Below are positions 56,501-64,000 of a stretch of DNA of 64,000 nt, one piece after another (within the stretch, counting starts at the first letter, position 1; each line of letters opens with the position of its first letter). The notes under the pieces were generated by a model, which had not been told where the DNA came from, did no database searches, and worked only from the letters and a program-made list of their open reading frames with translations. The stretch comes from CAVTQZ01 sp963737015 (lineage in GTDB: Bacteria; Actinomycetota; Acidimicrobiia; Acidimicrobiales; UBA8190), in NCBI GenBank assembly GCA_963737015.1, contig CAVTQZ010000001.1:806001-870000 (forward strand), in the 5' to 3' direction. Position numbers and translations under genes: made by a program.

Positions 56501-58076
56501 CTCGCCACCTCCGCACCACGACATCTACTCCATCGAGGACATCGCGCAGCTGATCCACGATCTCAAGTCCTCGAACCCGAGAGCGCGTGTGCACGTGAAG
56601 CTGGTCGCCGAGGTAGGTGTCGGCACGGTGGCGGCGGGAGTGGCCAAGGCCCGTTCGGACGTGGTGCTCATCTCGGGTCACGACGGCGGTACGGGGGCGA
56701 GCCCGCTCAGCTCCATCAAGCACGCGGGGATCCCCTGGGAGCTCGGGCTTGCGGAGACACAGCAGACGCTCGTCGGAAACGGACTGCGCGACCGGATAGT
56801 CGTTCAGGTGGACGGTCAGCTCAAGACCGGCAGGGACGTGGTGATCGCCGCCCTGCTCGGTGCTGAGGAATTCGGCTTCGCCACCGCACCGCTGGTCGTC
56901 TCGGGCTGCATCATGATGCGTGTCTGCCACCTCGACACATGCCCGGTCGGGATCGCGACCCAGAATCCGGAGCTGCGCAAGCGTTTCGATGGCAAGCCCG
57001 AATTCGTCGAGCACTTCTTCGAGTTCATCGCAGAAGAGGTACGCGAGCATCTCGCCTCGCTCGGGCTGCGCTCGATATCCGAAGCCGTCGGGCGCTCGGA
57101 CCTCCTCGACACCGTGGAGGCGGTGGAACATTGGAAGGCGAAGGGTCTCGACCTGTCGCCGGTCCTCGCGGCACCGCCCGACGGGCCGCCGACCGACAGG
57201 CTCTGTGTGAGGTCACAGGACCACGGACTCGAACGCTCGCTCGATCGCCAGTTCATCGAAGCCTGTGAGCCCGCGATCTCGCGGGCCGAGAAGGTCTCTC
57301 TCGAGATGCCCATTTCGAACGTCGACCGTACGGTCGGCACGCTGCTCGGATACGAGATCACGTCGGCTCGAGGCGCCGACTGCTTGGAAGACGACACGAT
57401 CACGCTCATCTTCAGGGGATCTGCGGGACAGAGCTTTGGTGCATTCGTCCCGAACGGTGTGACCATGCGGCTGTACGGAGATGCGAACGACTACCTGGCA
57501 AAGGGTCTGTCCGGCGGGCGTGTGATCGTTCGTCCGCCCGAGGGCTCGGTATTCGAAGCGGCGGACCAGATCATCGCGGGAAACGTCATCCTCTACGGCG
57601 CCACCGCCGGTGAGTGCTACGTGTCGGGTCAGGTCGGCGAGCGCTTCTGCGTACGCAACTCCGGCGCGACCGCGGTCGTGGAGGGTCTCGGTGACCACGG
57701 TTGTGAGTACATGACGGGGGGGCGCGTCATCGTTCTCGGTCCGACCGGCAGGAACTTCGGAGCAGGTATGTCGGGAGGCATCGCTTACGTCTACGACCGT
57801 GACCGGGACTTCGCCGAGAGGGTCAACTTCGAGATGGTGGACGTCGAGCCGACGGACGAAGAGGACCGGCGATTCCTGTTCGAAGTCGTCACGGCTCACG
57901 AGAAGGAGACGAGCTCAGTGCTCGGACGCAGGTTGCTCGAGGCTTGGCCCGGTGCCGTCTGCGACTTCGTGAAGGTGATGCCGCGTGACTACCGCAGGGT
58001 CCTGGAGGCGACGCGGCGGGCGCTCGAGGAAGGGACTTCCGTAGACGAAGCGGTCATGGCGGCAGCTCATGGGTAA
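53532..58076 (+). CDS. gltB: Glutamate synthase large subunit
   Basis: Makes two glutamates from 2-oxoglutarate and glutamine. 1514 aa from GTG 53532. The mature N-terminal nucleophile is Cys22 in HDACGIALLAD, after a 21-residue propeptide. The central and FMN-binding domains include STGAMSYGSISAEAHE, GEGGEDAERF and GGTGASPLSSIKHAG; iron-sulfur cysteines are in CIMMRVCHLDTC; the C-terminal beta-helix has GLSGGRVIVRPPEG. The upstream open frame to 52098 is chance antisense to thiO. It overlaps gltD by 8 nt. Confidence 0.96.
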   Translation: MTTTQPISKRGLYDPAFEHDACGIALLADLHGRKSHVLVGQALEALEHLAHRGATGAEVATGDGAGILMQVPHAFLTQNAGVELPGPGRYAPGLVFLPTDPDDAGKARRRVEELAAEERLSVLGWREVPVEASGLGASALASMPAFAEIFVAPSGSEDLSPLEIDRLTFCLRKRIEREVDGVYVSSLSARTLVYKGMLTGHQLREFFPDLSDPTMESGIALVHSRFSTNTFPSWPLAHPYRFLAHNGEINTLRGNRNWMRAREALLGSELVPGDLERLFPICEPTASDSACFDEVLELLHMGGRSLAHAVLMMIPEAWENHASMDPSRRAFYRYHASLMEPWDGPAAVVFTDGTVAGGVLDRNGLRPARYWVTDDDLVVLASEVGVLDIDPRKVVKKGRLAPGRMFLVDTSQGRIVDDDEIKERLASEHPYASWLENQVELADLPPRMMLTPQHASVVTHLRLFGYTNEELRVILAPMAKSGAEPIGSMGNDAAIAVLSDKPRLVYDYFTQLFAQVTNPPLDAIREELVTSNRSKLGPEGNVLEPRAESCRQIILPYPVIDSDDLAKLRYVNEHGETPGFEAFAIDALFDASGGGEGLAAAIEDVRRRVSIAISLGANILILSDRNSTDKMAPIPSLLVTAAVHEHLVREKTRTRVGLVVESGDAREVHHIALLIGFGASAVNPYLALEAVNDMIATGLLEGVTPRQARANFMKALSKGVIKTMSKMGVSTVASYTGAQIFEAVGLSTEVVDEYFTGTTSRIGGVGLDVLAQEVIARHGLAHLHRPTERAHRELEVGGDYQWRREGEIHLFNPKTVFKLQHATRAKRYDIFKEYTRLVDDQAQKLATLRGLLEMRADVLPPIPIEEVEPVSEIVKRFSTGAMSYGSISAEAHETLAIAMNRLGGRSNTGEGGEDAERFVPDANGDLRRSAIKQVASARFGVTSEYLVNADDLQIKIAQGAKPGEGGQLPGHKVYPWIAKTRFSTPGVGLISPPPHHDIYSIEDIAQLIHDLKSSNPRARVHVKLVAEVGVGTVAAGVAKARSDVVLISGHDGGTGASPLSSIKHAGIPWELGLAETQQTLVGNGLRDRIVVQVDGQLKTGRDVVIAALLGAEEFGFATAPLVVSGCIMMRVCHLDTCPVGIATQNPELRKRFDGKPEFVEHFFEFIAEEVREHLASLGLRSISEAVGRSDLLDTVEAVEHWKAKGLDLSPVLAAPPDGPPTDRLCVRSQDHGLERSLDRQFIEACEPAISRAEKVSLEMPISNVDRTVGTLLGYEITSARGADCLEDDTITLIFRGSAGQSFGAFVPNGVTMRLYGDANDYLAKGLSGGRVIVRPPEGSVFEAADQIIAGNVILYGATAGECYVSGQVGERFCVRNSGATAVVEGLGDHGCEYMTGGRVIVLGPTGRNFGAGMSGGIAYVYDRDRDFAERVNFEMVDVEPTDEEDRRFLFEVVTAHEKETSSVLGRRLLEAWPGAVCDFVKVMPRDYRRVLEATRRALEEGTSVDEAVMAAAHG

Positions 58077-59610
58077 ACCCACCGGCTTCGTCGAGTTCGA
58101 CCGCCGGCTGCCTTCGAGGCGGCCGGTCGAGGTGCGCATCCGGGACTGGCGCGAGGTATACGAGCCCTTCGACGAAGAAGAAGCGCGCCGCCAGGGAGCT
58201 CGGTGCATGGACTGCGGCATCCCCTTTTGTCACGAGGGGTGCCCGCTCGGGAATCTGATACCGGAGTGGAACGACCTCGTGTACCGGGACGACTGGTTCG
58301 ACGCGAGTGAGCGGCTGCACGCCACGAACAACTTCCCAGAGTTCACGGGACGGCTGTGTCCAGCGCCGTGCGAAGGTGCATGCGTTCTCGGGATCAATTC
58401 GGACCCCGTCACGATCGAACGGATCGAGTACGAGATCGCCGAGCGCGCATTCTCCGAAGGCTGGGCGACCCCACAGATCCCAGAGGTCCGCACCGGGAAG
58501 TCAGTCGCGATCGTCGGCTCGGGCCCATCGGGTCTCGCATGCGCCCAACAGCTCGCCCGCGCGGGTCATCGGGTCGTCGTGTTCGAGCGCGCCGAGAAGC
58601 CCGGCGGACTGCTGCGCTACGGAATCCCCGAGTTCAAGATGGAAAAACGTGTCCTCGATAGGCGGCTGCGACAGCTTCGCGCCGAGGGAGTGGAGTTCCG
58701 TTGCTCGGTTTCGGTAGGGATTCCCTCTTCGTCCGAGGACGCTGCGCACGAGCCTGGAATGAAACGCGCGGTGGGGGCCGCGTGTGCTTCCGAGGTGACC
58801 GAGCTCCCTGCTCAGGGGCTCGTCACCGACTTCGACGCGGTGGTCCTCGCCGGCGGAGCGACGTTGCCCCGCGACCTAGACGTACCTGGACGCTCACTCG
58901 GTGGCGTCCACTTCGCGATGGACTACCTGAAGCCTTCGAATCTCGTGCGCGAAGCGGTCCTGAAGCAGCCCACGATCACCGCGTCTGGAAAGAGGGTTGT
59001 GATCATCGGTGGAGGTGACACAGGAGCGGACTGCCTCGGCACGGTCCACCGTCAGGGGGCTGCGAGTGTTCACCAGCTGGAGATCTTGCCCAGGCCGCCC
59101 GACTACAGGCCATCGGACAACCCATGGCCGACCTGGCCCCTTGTCTTCAGGACCTCATCGGCACACGAAGAGGGTGGCGAACGGCTGTATTCGGTCACCA
59201 CGAGCGAGTTCGTCGGTGACACCGCGAACAAAGTTCGGGCGCTACGCGGTTGCGAGGTCCAGATGGTCAGAAACGGCCAGGGCTCGACCTTCGAAGCCGT
59301 GTCCGACGGGGAGTTCGAGCTGGAGTGCGAACTGGTGCTACTCGCACTGGGCTTCCTCGGTCCTGAGCGCCGCGGCCTGGTAGCCGAGCTCGGCTTGGAT
59401 CTGGACGCACGCGGGAACGTCGCGTGCGACGGGAATTGGCAGACCACGCATGACGGAGTGTTCGTCTGTGGCGACATGGCGCGCGGCCAGAGTCTCATCG
59501 TCTGGGCGATCGCAGAAGGTAGGTCCTGCGCGGCGAGCGTGGACCGGTCGTTGATGGGGGAGACCGCACTCCCTGCATCGCTGGTGCCGGGCCAGCTGGC
59601 GCTGCGCTGA
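58069..59610 (+). CDS. gltD: Glutamate synthase small subunit
   Basis: NADPH-oxidising subunit that passes electrons to GltB. 513 aa. The N-terminal cluster domain has CMDCGIPFCHEGCPLGN and CPAPCEGACVLG; the FAD site is SVAIVGSGPSGLACAQQL (about residue 145) and the NAD(P)H site VVIIGGGDTGADC (about 308). GDMARGQSLIVWAIAEGR closes the flavin domain. The overlap with gltB indicates coupled translation. Confidence 0.95.
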   Translation: MGKPTGFVEFDRRLPSRRPVEVRIRDWREVYEPFDEEEARRQGARCMDCGIPFCHEGCPLGNLIPEWNDLVYRDDWFDASERLHATNNFPEFTGRLCPAPCEGACVLGINSDPVTIERIEYEIAERAFSEGWATPQIPEVRTGKSVAIVGSGPSGLACAQQLARAGHRVVVFERAEKPGGLLRYGIPEFKMEKRVLDRRLRQLRAEGVEFRCSVSVGIPSSSEDAAHEPGMKRAVGAACASEVTELPAQGLVTDFDAVVLAGGATLPRDLDVPGRSLGGVHFAMDYLKPSNLVREAVLKQPTITASGKRVVIIGGGDTGADCLGTVHRQGAASVHQLEILPRPPDYRPSDNPWPTWPLVFRTSSAHEEGGERLYSVTTSEFVGDTANKVRALRGCEVQMVRNGQGSTFEAVSDGEFELECELVLLALGFLGPERRGLVAELGLDLDARGNVACDGNWQTTHDGVFVCGDMARGQSLIVWAIAEGRSCAASVDRSLMGETALPASLVPGQLALR

Positions 59611-59626
59611 CCCGACGGAAGGTGCA

Positions 59627-60610
59627 TCAGTACCCCGGAGGGTGATCGAGGATTCGCCTCGGATTGTCCACGAGCATCGCTCGGATCTGGTCGTCGGTGA
59701 CCCCGTTAGCGGCCAGCATCGGAAGGACGTCCCGGGTGATGTGCATGAAGTTCCAGTTCGGCTGGACCTGGGCGATGAAATCGTCGTCGAACCAGTCCAT
59801 GTGGCACGCAGCATCGTGTGAGAGGACCATTCTGTCGACAAAGCCTCTTTCGCACAGCCGCGCGACAGTCGCGACCCGCTCAGGTGTGGGGCAATAGGCG
59901 TCGACGCCGAAACGGTCCATTCCCAAGGTGGACCCCGCGCCGGCGATCTCTTCCAGGTAAGCGAGGTCGGTCGAGTCGCCGCTGTGCCCGATCACCACGC
60001 GGGACAGGTCCACACCCTCCTCGCTGAAGATCCTCTGCTGGTCCAGCCCGCGCTTGGTCGGGGCGTGTGTATGGGTGGAGATCGGAAGACCCGTCTTGCG
60101 GTGGACGCTCGCTACGGTCCTCAGCACACGCTCCACACCCGGGGTGAGTCCCGGTTCGTCAGTGCAGCACTTGAGGATCCCCGGGCGAACCCCAGTTCCT
60201 GCGATTCCTTCTTCTATGTCGTGCAGGAAGAATTCTTCGAGAGCATCGATTCCGCTCGGTCTCAGGGCCGCCACGCGGTAGTCGAAATAGTGCGGAAGCT
60301 CGTTGTAGGTGTAGAGGCCCGTGGCAACGACGATGTTGAGATCGACCTGTTCTGCTACTTCGCGGACGAGCTCGATGTCTCGCCCGAGACCGACCACGGT
60401 CAAATCGACGATCGTCCCTATGCCTGCACTTGCAAGCTCCCCGAGGCGCTCGATCGCAGCGGCGACCTGCGCCTTGCGGTCCCATCCGGTCGGCCAGTTC
60501 GAGGCGACCTCGGGCGAGAGGACGAAAACATGTTCGTGCATTAGTGTCCGGCCGAGCGAGTCAGCGTCGACGGGACCCTTGACTGTGTTTATGACTCCCA
60601 TGGGAGACAT
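59627..60610 (-). CDS. Phosphotriesterase-like (PLL) metal hydrolase
   Basis: 327-aa amidohydrolase-superfamily protein. Metal ligands are all visible: HEHV (residues 25-28), the carbamylated lysine in GILKCCTDE, THTHAP, VIGHSGD and the aspartate of LSHDAAC. Family members are lactonases with side activity on organophosphates; the true substrate here is unknown, possibly an acyl-lactone. It is encoded 3 nt after the lytic transglycosylase gene in the same unit. Confidence 0.87.
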   Translation of the reverse strand: MSPMGVINTVKGPVDADSLGRTLMHEHVFVLSPEVASNWPTGWDRKAQVAAAIERLGELASAGIGTIVDLTVVGLGRDIELVREVAEQVDLNIVVATGLYTYNELPHYFDYRVAALRPSGIDALEEFFLHDIEEGIAGTGVRPGILKCCTDEPGLTPGVERVLRTVASVHRKTGLPISTHTHAPTKRGLDQQRIFSEEGVDLSRVVIGHSGDSTDLAYLEEIAGAGSTLGMDRFGVDAYCPTPERVATVARLCERGFVDRMVLSHDAACHMDWFDDDFIAQVQPNWNFMHITRDVLPMLAANGVTDDQIRAMLVDNPRRILDHPPGY

Positions 60611-60613
60611 TCT

Positions 60614-61159
60614 TCACTCTCCCGAGAGCTTGCGGGAGATCTGCATCACTTCATCGACGTACGCCTGCGAGTGGTTGTACGCGAAGATCGCTCCAGGGAG
60701 GTTCGCTCCTCCAGCCGCGCCGTTGGCGCACAACAAGCGGGCTGCCGCGTATACGGCATCCACGGGGTCGTAGGGGCTCGGAGGGTCCACCCCGCCCGCC
60801 GGGACAGGCTCGTCGTACTCGGAGAAGGTGGCGGGCTCGAATTGCATCGGTCCCTCCGCGCCCGCGTAATTGGCTCCCGAGTGAACCCCAGGCAGCCGCG
60901 ACGTGCCGTTCGAGGACTCAACGGTCCCTATCGCAGCGAGGACGGTCCACGGCAGCCCCGGACAGACCACCGCCGCTTGTTGGTAGAGCGTGAGCATGTT
61001 CTGCGGGACACGGGACGATCCGGGGCCGGGACCGGCCTCGTTGGTAGATGCCACGTCTGCTTGTCCCGCCACGAGCGAGCCTGCACCGATCGTCAGGCAC
61101 AGGGCGCATGCGAACACGAAGACGACCGCCAGGCACAGAAGACCGAACGGTGACTTCAA
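60614..61159 (-). CDS. Secreted lytic-transglycosylase-like protein
   Basis: 181 aa. An N-terminal signal or anchor helix (LLCLAVVFVFACALCLTIGA) is followed by a small lysozyme-like domain: TVLAAIGTVESSNGTS with the catalytic glutamate, GAEGPMQFEPATFSEY and AIFAYNHSQAYVDEV. It should cleave peptidoglycan glycan strands outside the membrane. The TTG start at 61159 sits against a hairpin in a long leader, so translation may be controlled. Confidence 0.82.
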   Translation of the reverse strand: MKSPFGLLCLAVVFVFACALCLTIGAGSLVAGQADVASTNEAGPGPGSSRVPQNMLTLYQQAAVVCPGLPWTVLAAIGTVESSNGTSRLPGVHSGANYAGAEGPMQFEPATFSEYDEPVPAGGVDPPSPYDPVDAVYAAARLLCANGAAGGANLPGAIFAYNHSQAYVDEVMQISRKLSGE

Positions 61160-61372
61160 GAGCCCTCGCTCTCCCTGAAGGGCTCACGTACGGATTCCCC
61201 CGAGCGGCTAAAGCCCGCGCGTCACGTTCCACGCGCGCGCGTGCGGGCGAATGCACGAAGGTATCGACGCGGCTTCGAAGGTGGAGTGAGCGCTCGCTCA
61301 GATACAGCCGTTCACCCGACGAGTGGGCAACGGCCTCGACCCGAGTGCATCACGTCCGGGCTGCGATGTCAA
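61160..61372 (-). promoter_or_regulatory. Promoter and ~180-nt structured leader of the lytic transglycosylase gene
   Basis: On the minus strand TTGACA (61367-61372), a 17-bp spacer and TGCACT (61344-61349) form a good promoter about 185 nt upstream of the start codon. The leader contains a GCCCGC/GCGGGC helix, TGAGCG-AG-CGCTCA, and next to the TTG start a 7-bp stem GAGCCCT/AGGGCTC (61160-61166 with 61179-61185) enclosing the purine-rich ribosome-binding site; a competing CCCT-TC-AGGG hairpin overlaps it. This suggests a regulatory RNA. In actinobacteria cell-wall hydrolase genes are often controlled by c-di-AMP riboswitches, but I cannot confirm that motif here. Confidence 0.5.
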
Positions 61373-61391
61373 TGTCCTTTCCGAGCTGCTG

Positions 61392-61802
61392 TCAGCCGGA
61401 GCGGTCCGGTCCCGCACGTTCGACACGCATGCGTACGAGCACGCGCCGGTCGGAGATCATCGCCTCGCGGTACTCGTCCCAGTTCGGGTGCTCACCGGAG
61501 ATCTGGCGGTAGTAGGCGACGAGACCCTCCATGGCCTCGGGTAGAGAAACGACCTCTACGGGCCCTTCGACCTGCACCCAGTCGCCGAAGAAGGCGTCGG
61601 TGAAGACCACGAGAGATGCACGCGGACGCGCCCTCAGGTTCTTCGTCTTGATCGCGGTCTCGCGCGTACTTATCTCCACCACCCGGTCCTCGGCCACACC
61701 CGCCGTAACAGGCGAGAGCTGGGTGCCCCCGTCGGATCTGGAAGTGGCGAGGACCGCCCTGTGGTTGCGCCGGATGAACTCGAGGGCCTTGTCTGCGTCC
61801 AC
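61392..61802 (-). CDS. PPOX-fold flavin/F420-dependent protein
   Basis: 136 aa, split-barrel fold. ALEFIRRNHRAVLATSRSDGGTQLSPVTAGV, VVEISTRETAIKTKNLRARPRASLVV and FFGDWVQVEGPVEVV match the PPOX class often annotated as F420-dependent, common in actinobacteria. The substrate is unknown. The GTG start at 61802 has a -10 box (TAACCT) 6 nt upstream, so it is leaderless and divergent from the acyl-CoA ligase gene. Confidence 0.82.
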   Translation of the reverse strand: MDADKALEFIRRNHRAVLATSRSDGGTQLSPVTAGVAEDRVVEISTRETAIKTKNLRARPRASLVVFTDAFFGDWVQVEGPVEVVSLPEAMEGLVAYYRQISGEHPNWDEYREAMISDRRVLVRMRVERAGPDRSG

Positions 61803-61808
61803 GTCGTC

Positions 61809-61848
61809 AGGTTACCGCTGAGCCTGCAAGTGACGATGTGGTTATGCT
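61809..61848. promoter_or_regulatory. Divergent leaderless promoters (PPOX gene and acyl-CoA ligase)
   Basis: Two -10 boxes share the 54-bp gap: TAACCT on the minus strand (61809-61814), 6 nt from the PPOX GTG, and TATGCT on the plus strand (61843-61848), 8 nt from the ligase GTG at 61857. Confidence 0.5.
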
Positions 61849-61856
61849 GCGCTTTC

Positions 61857-63488
61857 GTGCAAAGCACCATGCAAGACGGACCCCTGTTGGTGAGCGGCAT
61901 CCTCCGTCACGGCCAACACAACTTCGGCGACAGCACTGTGGTTACGGTGAGGCCGGAGGGAAACGAGACCGCCACCTTCGCCGAGGTGGCATCGAGGGCC
62001 GAGCGCCTCGCGAAGGCTCTGAAGGGCCTCGGGGTGTCCCCAGGCGACCGGGTGGGGACGTTCGCCTGGAACGAACAGGAGCACCTCGAGGCGTACCTGG
62101 GCATCCCGTCCATGGGTTCGGTCCTCCACACGCTCAACATACGGCTGTTCCCCGAGCAGCTCGCCTACGTGGTCAACCATGCGGAGGACAAGGTGGTGAT
62201 CGTCGACGCTTCGGTCGCCTTCCTGTTCGAACGCGTACGCGATGAGTGCAAGACCGTCGAGCACATAGTGGTCGTCGGCGATGGCGACACCGCGGGTCTC
62301 GGTGAGACGCTGTCGTACGAGGAGCTGCTGGACGCCGAGGAGCCCGGTTACGACTGGCCGGACGTCGAGGAAACCGACGCCGCTGCTATGTGTTACACGA
62401 GCGGCACCACCGGCGACCCGAAGGGAGTTGTCTACAGCCACCGCTCGACATGGTTGCACTCGTTCGCCGGCATGGCGGCCAACTGCGTGGGAACTTCCGA
62501 GCGCGACCGTGTGCTCGTGATCGTGCCGATGTTCCATGCGAACGCATGGGGAATGCCCTACACGGCTTTCTTCGCCGGCTCGGACCTGATCATGCCCGAG
62601 CGCTTCCTGCAGGCCGAGCCCTTGGCGCGCATGATCCGCGAGCTTCGACCCACCCTCTCGCTCGGCGTGCCGACGATCTGGAACGACCTGTTGCGCTACA
62701 GCGATAAGAACGAAGTCGACCTCTCATCGCTGAGGCTCATAACGGCGGGCGGCTCGGCTGTGCCGCGGTCCCTTCTCGAGGCCTACGAAGAGCGATTCGG
62801 AGTGCAGATGGTGCAGGGCTGGGGAATGACAGAGACGAGCCCCGTCTGCGCGCTCGCCTTCGCGCCGAAGTCCGCATCGGCCGAGGAGGAGATGGACTGG
62901 AAGGCGAAGACCGGACGAGTGGTGGCGGGGGTCGAGATCCGTGTGGTCGACGAAGGACGCAACGTGATCCCTCGTGACGGACGGACGGTGGGTGAGTTCG
63001 AGGTACGAGGGCCGTGGATCACGGGCGCGTACTACGGAGACCCGACACCGGAGCGTTTCGACGACGGCTGGCTGCGCACCGGCGACGTCGGGAGCCTCGA
63101 CGAGAAGGGTTTCATGCAGATTTCCGACCGGACGAAGGACGTGATCAAGTCGGGGGGTGAATGGATCTCCTCGGTGGAGCTCGAGAATGCCGTGATGGGC
63201 GATCCCAAGGTCTTCGAAGCCGCAGTGATCGGAGTCCCCGACGAGCGGTGGGGTGAGAGGCCGCTCGTGGTCGTGGTAGCGGCGGAAGGCCAGAATCCCG
63301 AAGCTTCGGAGATCGTCTCTTTCCTCTCCGAAAAGGTGGCGCGCTTCTGGCTCCCCGAGCGCTTCGCGTTCGTCGAAGAGCTCCCGAAGACGTCGGTCGG
63401 CAAATTCGACAAGAAGGTTCTTCGGTCGATGCTTTCGGACGGAGATCTTTCGGTGGAGCAAGTCGACCTCCACGGCGGAGACCGCTGA
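61857..63488 (+). CDS. Fatty acyl-CoA synthetase (long-chain type)
   Basis: 543-aa ANL-superfamily ligase. ATP loop MCYTSGTTGDPKGVVYSH, FHANAWGMPYTAFF, GWGMTETSP (motif II), the hinge GWLRTGDVGSLDE, DRTKDVIKSGGEWIS and the catalytic lysine in KTSVGKFDKK are intact. I place the start at GTG 61857, giving VQSTMQDGPL, which matches the family N-terminus and a leaderless transcript; ATG 61869 is the alternative. It activates a fatty acid to acyl-CoA; chain length cannot be judged. Confidence 0.9.
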   Translation: MQSTMQDGPLLVSGILRHGQHNFGDSTVVTVRPEGNETATFAEVASRAERLAKALKGLGVSPGDRVGTFAWNEQEHLEAYLGIPSMGSVLHTLNIRLFPEQLAYVVNHAEDKVVIVDASVAFLFERVRDECKTVEHIVVVGDGDTAGLGETLSYEELLDAEEPGYDWPDVEETDAAAMCYTSGTTGDPKGVVYSHRSTWLHSFAGMAANCVGTSERDRVLVIVPMFHANAWGMPYTAFFAGSDLIMPERFLQAEPLARMIRELRPTLSLGVPTIWNDLLRYSDKNEVDLSSLRLITAGGSAVPRSLLEAYEERFGVQMVQGWGMTETSPVCALAFAPKSASAEEEMDWKAKTGRVVAGVEIRVVDEGRNVIPRDGRTVGEFEVRGPWITGAYYGDPTPERFDDGWLRTGDVGSLDEKGFMQISDRTKDVIKSGGEWISSVELENAVMGDPKVFEAAVIGVPDERWGERPLVVVVAAEGQNPEASEIVSFLSEKVARFWLPERFAFVEELPKTSVGKFDKKVLRSMLSDGDLSVEQVDLHGGDR

Positions 63489-63513
63489 CCCGGAAGGGGA
63501 CCGGGGCACTCGG

Positions 63514-63729
63514 GTGGGGATCGACGAATTGCTCGGGCGGCTCGAGGCGATAGCCGGGGAGATCGACGACCTGGCTTTCGACCGCCTTCAGGCAGCTTCT
63601 TCGGCCGCACGGGAGAACATGGCGATCGACGGTGCCCTCGTCATGCAGGAGAAGCAGCTCAGCCGAGCGAGAAGGGCGATCGAAAAGGCCATTGCGGAGC
63701 TCCGAAAGCTCGAAGCGGTAGAGCGATAG
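63514..63729 (+). CDS. Small helical (coiled-coil) protein of unknown function
   Basis: 71 aa from GTG 63514, 25 nt after the acyl-CoA ligase gene. The sequence is almost wholly helical with heptad-like hydrophobics: LLGRLEAIAGEIDDLAFDRL and ARRAIEKAIAELRKLEAVE. No family recognised; composition and third-position GC fit a real gene. Confidence 0.6.
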   Translation: MGIDELLGRLEAIAGEIDDLAFDRLQAASSAARENMAIDGALVMQEKQLSRARRAIEKAIAELRKLEAVER

Positions 63730-63774
63730 CTACCGGGTTCCGCGTGAGGCCCCTACGACCGGCGCAGCGGAGGC

Positions 63775-64000
63775 TCAGGCGATCTCGTTGAGCGAATCGA
63801 TCAACTGGCGCAGCCGGCCGTAATGGATGCGGTCGAACCTGAAGGCGAGCCGCTCGAGCTCGAGGTGGTCCGAGCTCGAGCGCTCCGGTGCAAGCGGCTT
63901 CGTCGGGCGGATGCTTCCGCCGGCGACGATGTCGGCGAAACGGTCGTTGAGCTCCGCCAGAAGAGCGCGACCGGGAAGTCGTTGGAGACGCAGGACCAGG
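63775..64000 (-). CDS. 3' end of a gene cut by the window edge
   Basis: The last 75 codons of a minus-strand gene: LQRLPGRALLAELNDRFADI, IRPTKPLAPERSSSDHLELE and FDRIHYGRLRQLIDSLNEIA before the TGA at 63775. The codon pattern and the amphipathic helices look genuine. I do not recognise the family from this fragment. Confidence 0.6.
   Translation of the reverse strand, partial: LVLRLQRLPGRALLAELNDRFADIVAGGSIRPTKPLAPERSSSDHLELERLAFRFDRIHYGRLRQLIDSLNEIA

Overview
The window is high-GC DNA from an actinobacterium. The 16S and 23S sequences, the gene order gcvH - FHA protein - MerR regulator - bifunctional-nuclease protein (also found together in mycobacteria), F420-type oxidoreductase relatives and the many leaderless transcripts all point to Actinobacteria. 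The 16S looks most like class Acidimicrobiia, but that placement is by eye and not phylogenetically tested.

Layout. 1-8564: a complete arginine cluster, argCJBDFRGH, with 4-bp stop/start overlaps at most junctions and tandem ArgR boxes over the argC promoter. 8561-9229: a 3-methyladenine DNA glycosylase whose 3' end carries the rRNA promoter. 9233-15842: an rrn operon (16S-23S-5S, no tRNA in the spacer) with long processing stems. Its 23S gene is interrupted twice by group I introns around a 20-nt exon; the second intron encodes a LAGLIDADG endonuclease. 15968-20656: a FtsX/MacB-type ABC exporter with two unequal ATPases. 20700-28410: a secreted phosphoesterase and an oligopeptide importer (fused DppDF ATPase, DppC, DppB and a frameshifted DppA lipoprotein). 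28572-35585: an Arg-rich disordered/TPR protein, threonine aldolase, class I aldolase and 2-oxoacid:ferredoxin oxidoreductase korAB. 35595-40376 (minus): a small conserved protein, UspA, a PAS-GGDEF-EAL protein and a DUF1015 protein. 40411-47640: PgsA-like synthase, a mannose-1-P guanylyltransferase fused to a degenerate phosphomannomutase domain, gcvH, zinc-ribbon FHA protein, MerR regulator, hpt, bifunctional-nuclease protein and a lipoprotein. 47799-53417: a GT-C-like membrane protein, a frameshifted membrane-anchored protein, an orphan structured RNA candidate and the thiOSGD thiazole/pyrimidine operon (minus). 53532-64000: gltBD, a phosphotriesterase-like hydrolase, a lytic transglycosylase with a long structured leader, a PPOX-fold protein, a fatty acyl-CoA ligase, a small coiled-coil protein and the 3' end of one more gene.

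How the genes fit together. The window is mostly core metabolism centred on glutamate and 2-oxoglutarate: arginine synthesis draws on glutamate, gltBD makes it, korAB consumes or makes 2-oxoglutarate, and the FHA protein resembles GarA, which in mycobacteria switches these same fluxes. The most distinctive elements are the twin 23S introns, the first of which appears to lack the usual terminal G; a repeated -10-to-start spacing showing leaderless transcription of at least ten genes; an orphan RNA with its own promoter and terminator; and a structured leader before a lytic transglycosylase gene. Two genes carry apparent +1 frameshifts that could be real or sequence errors.
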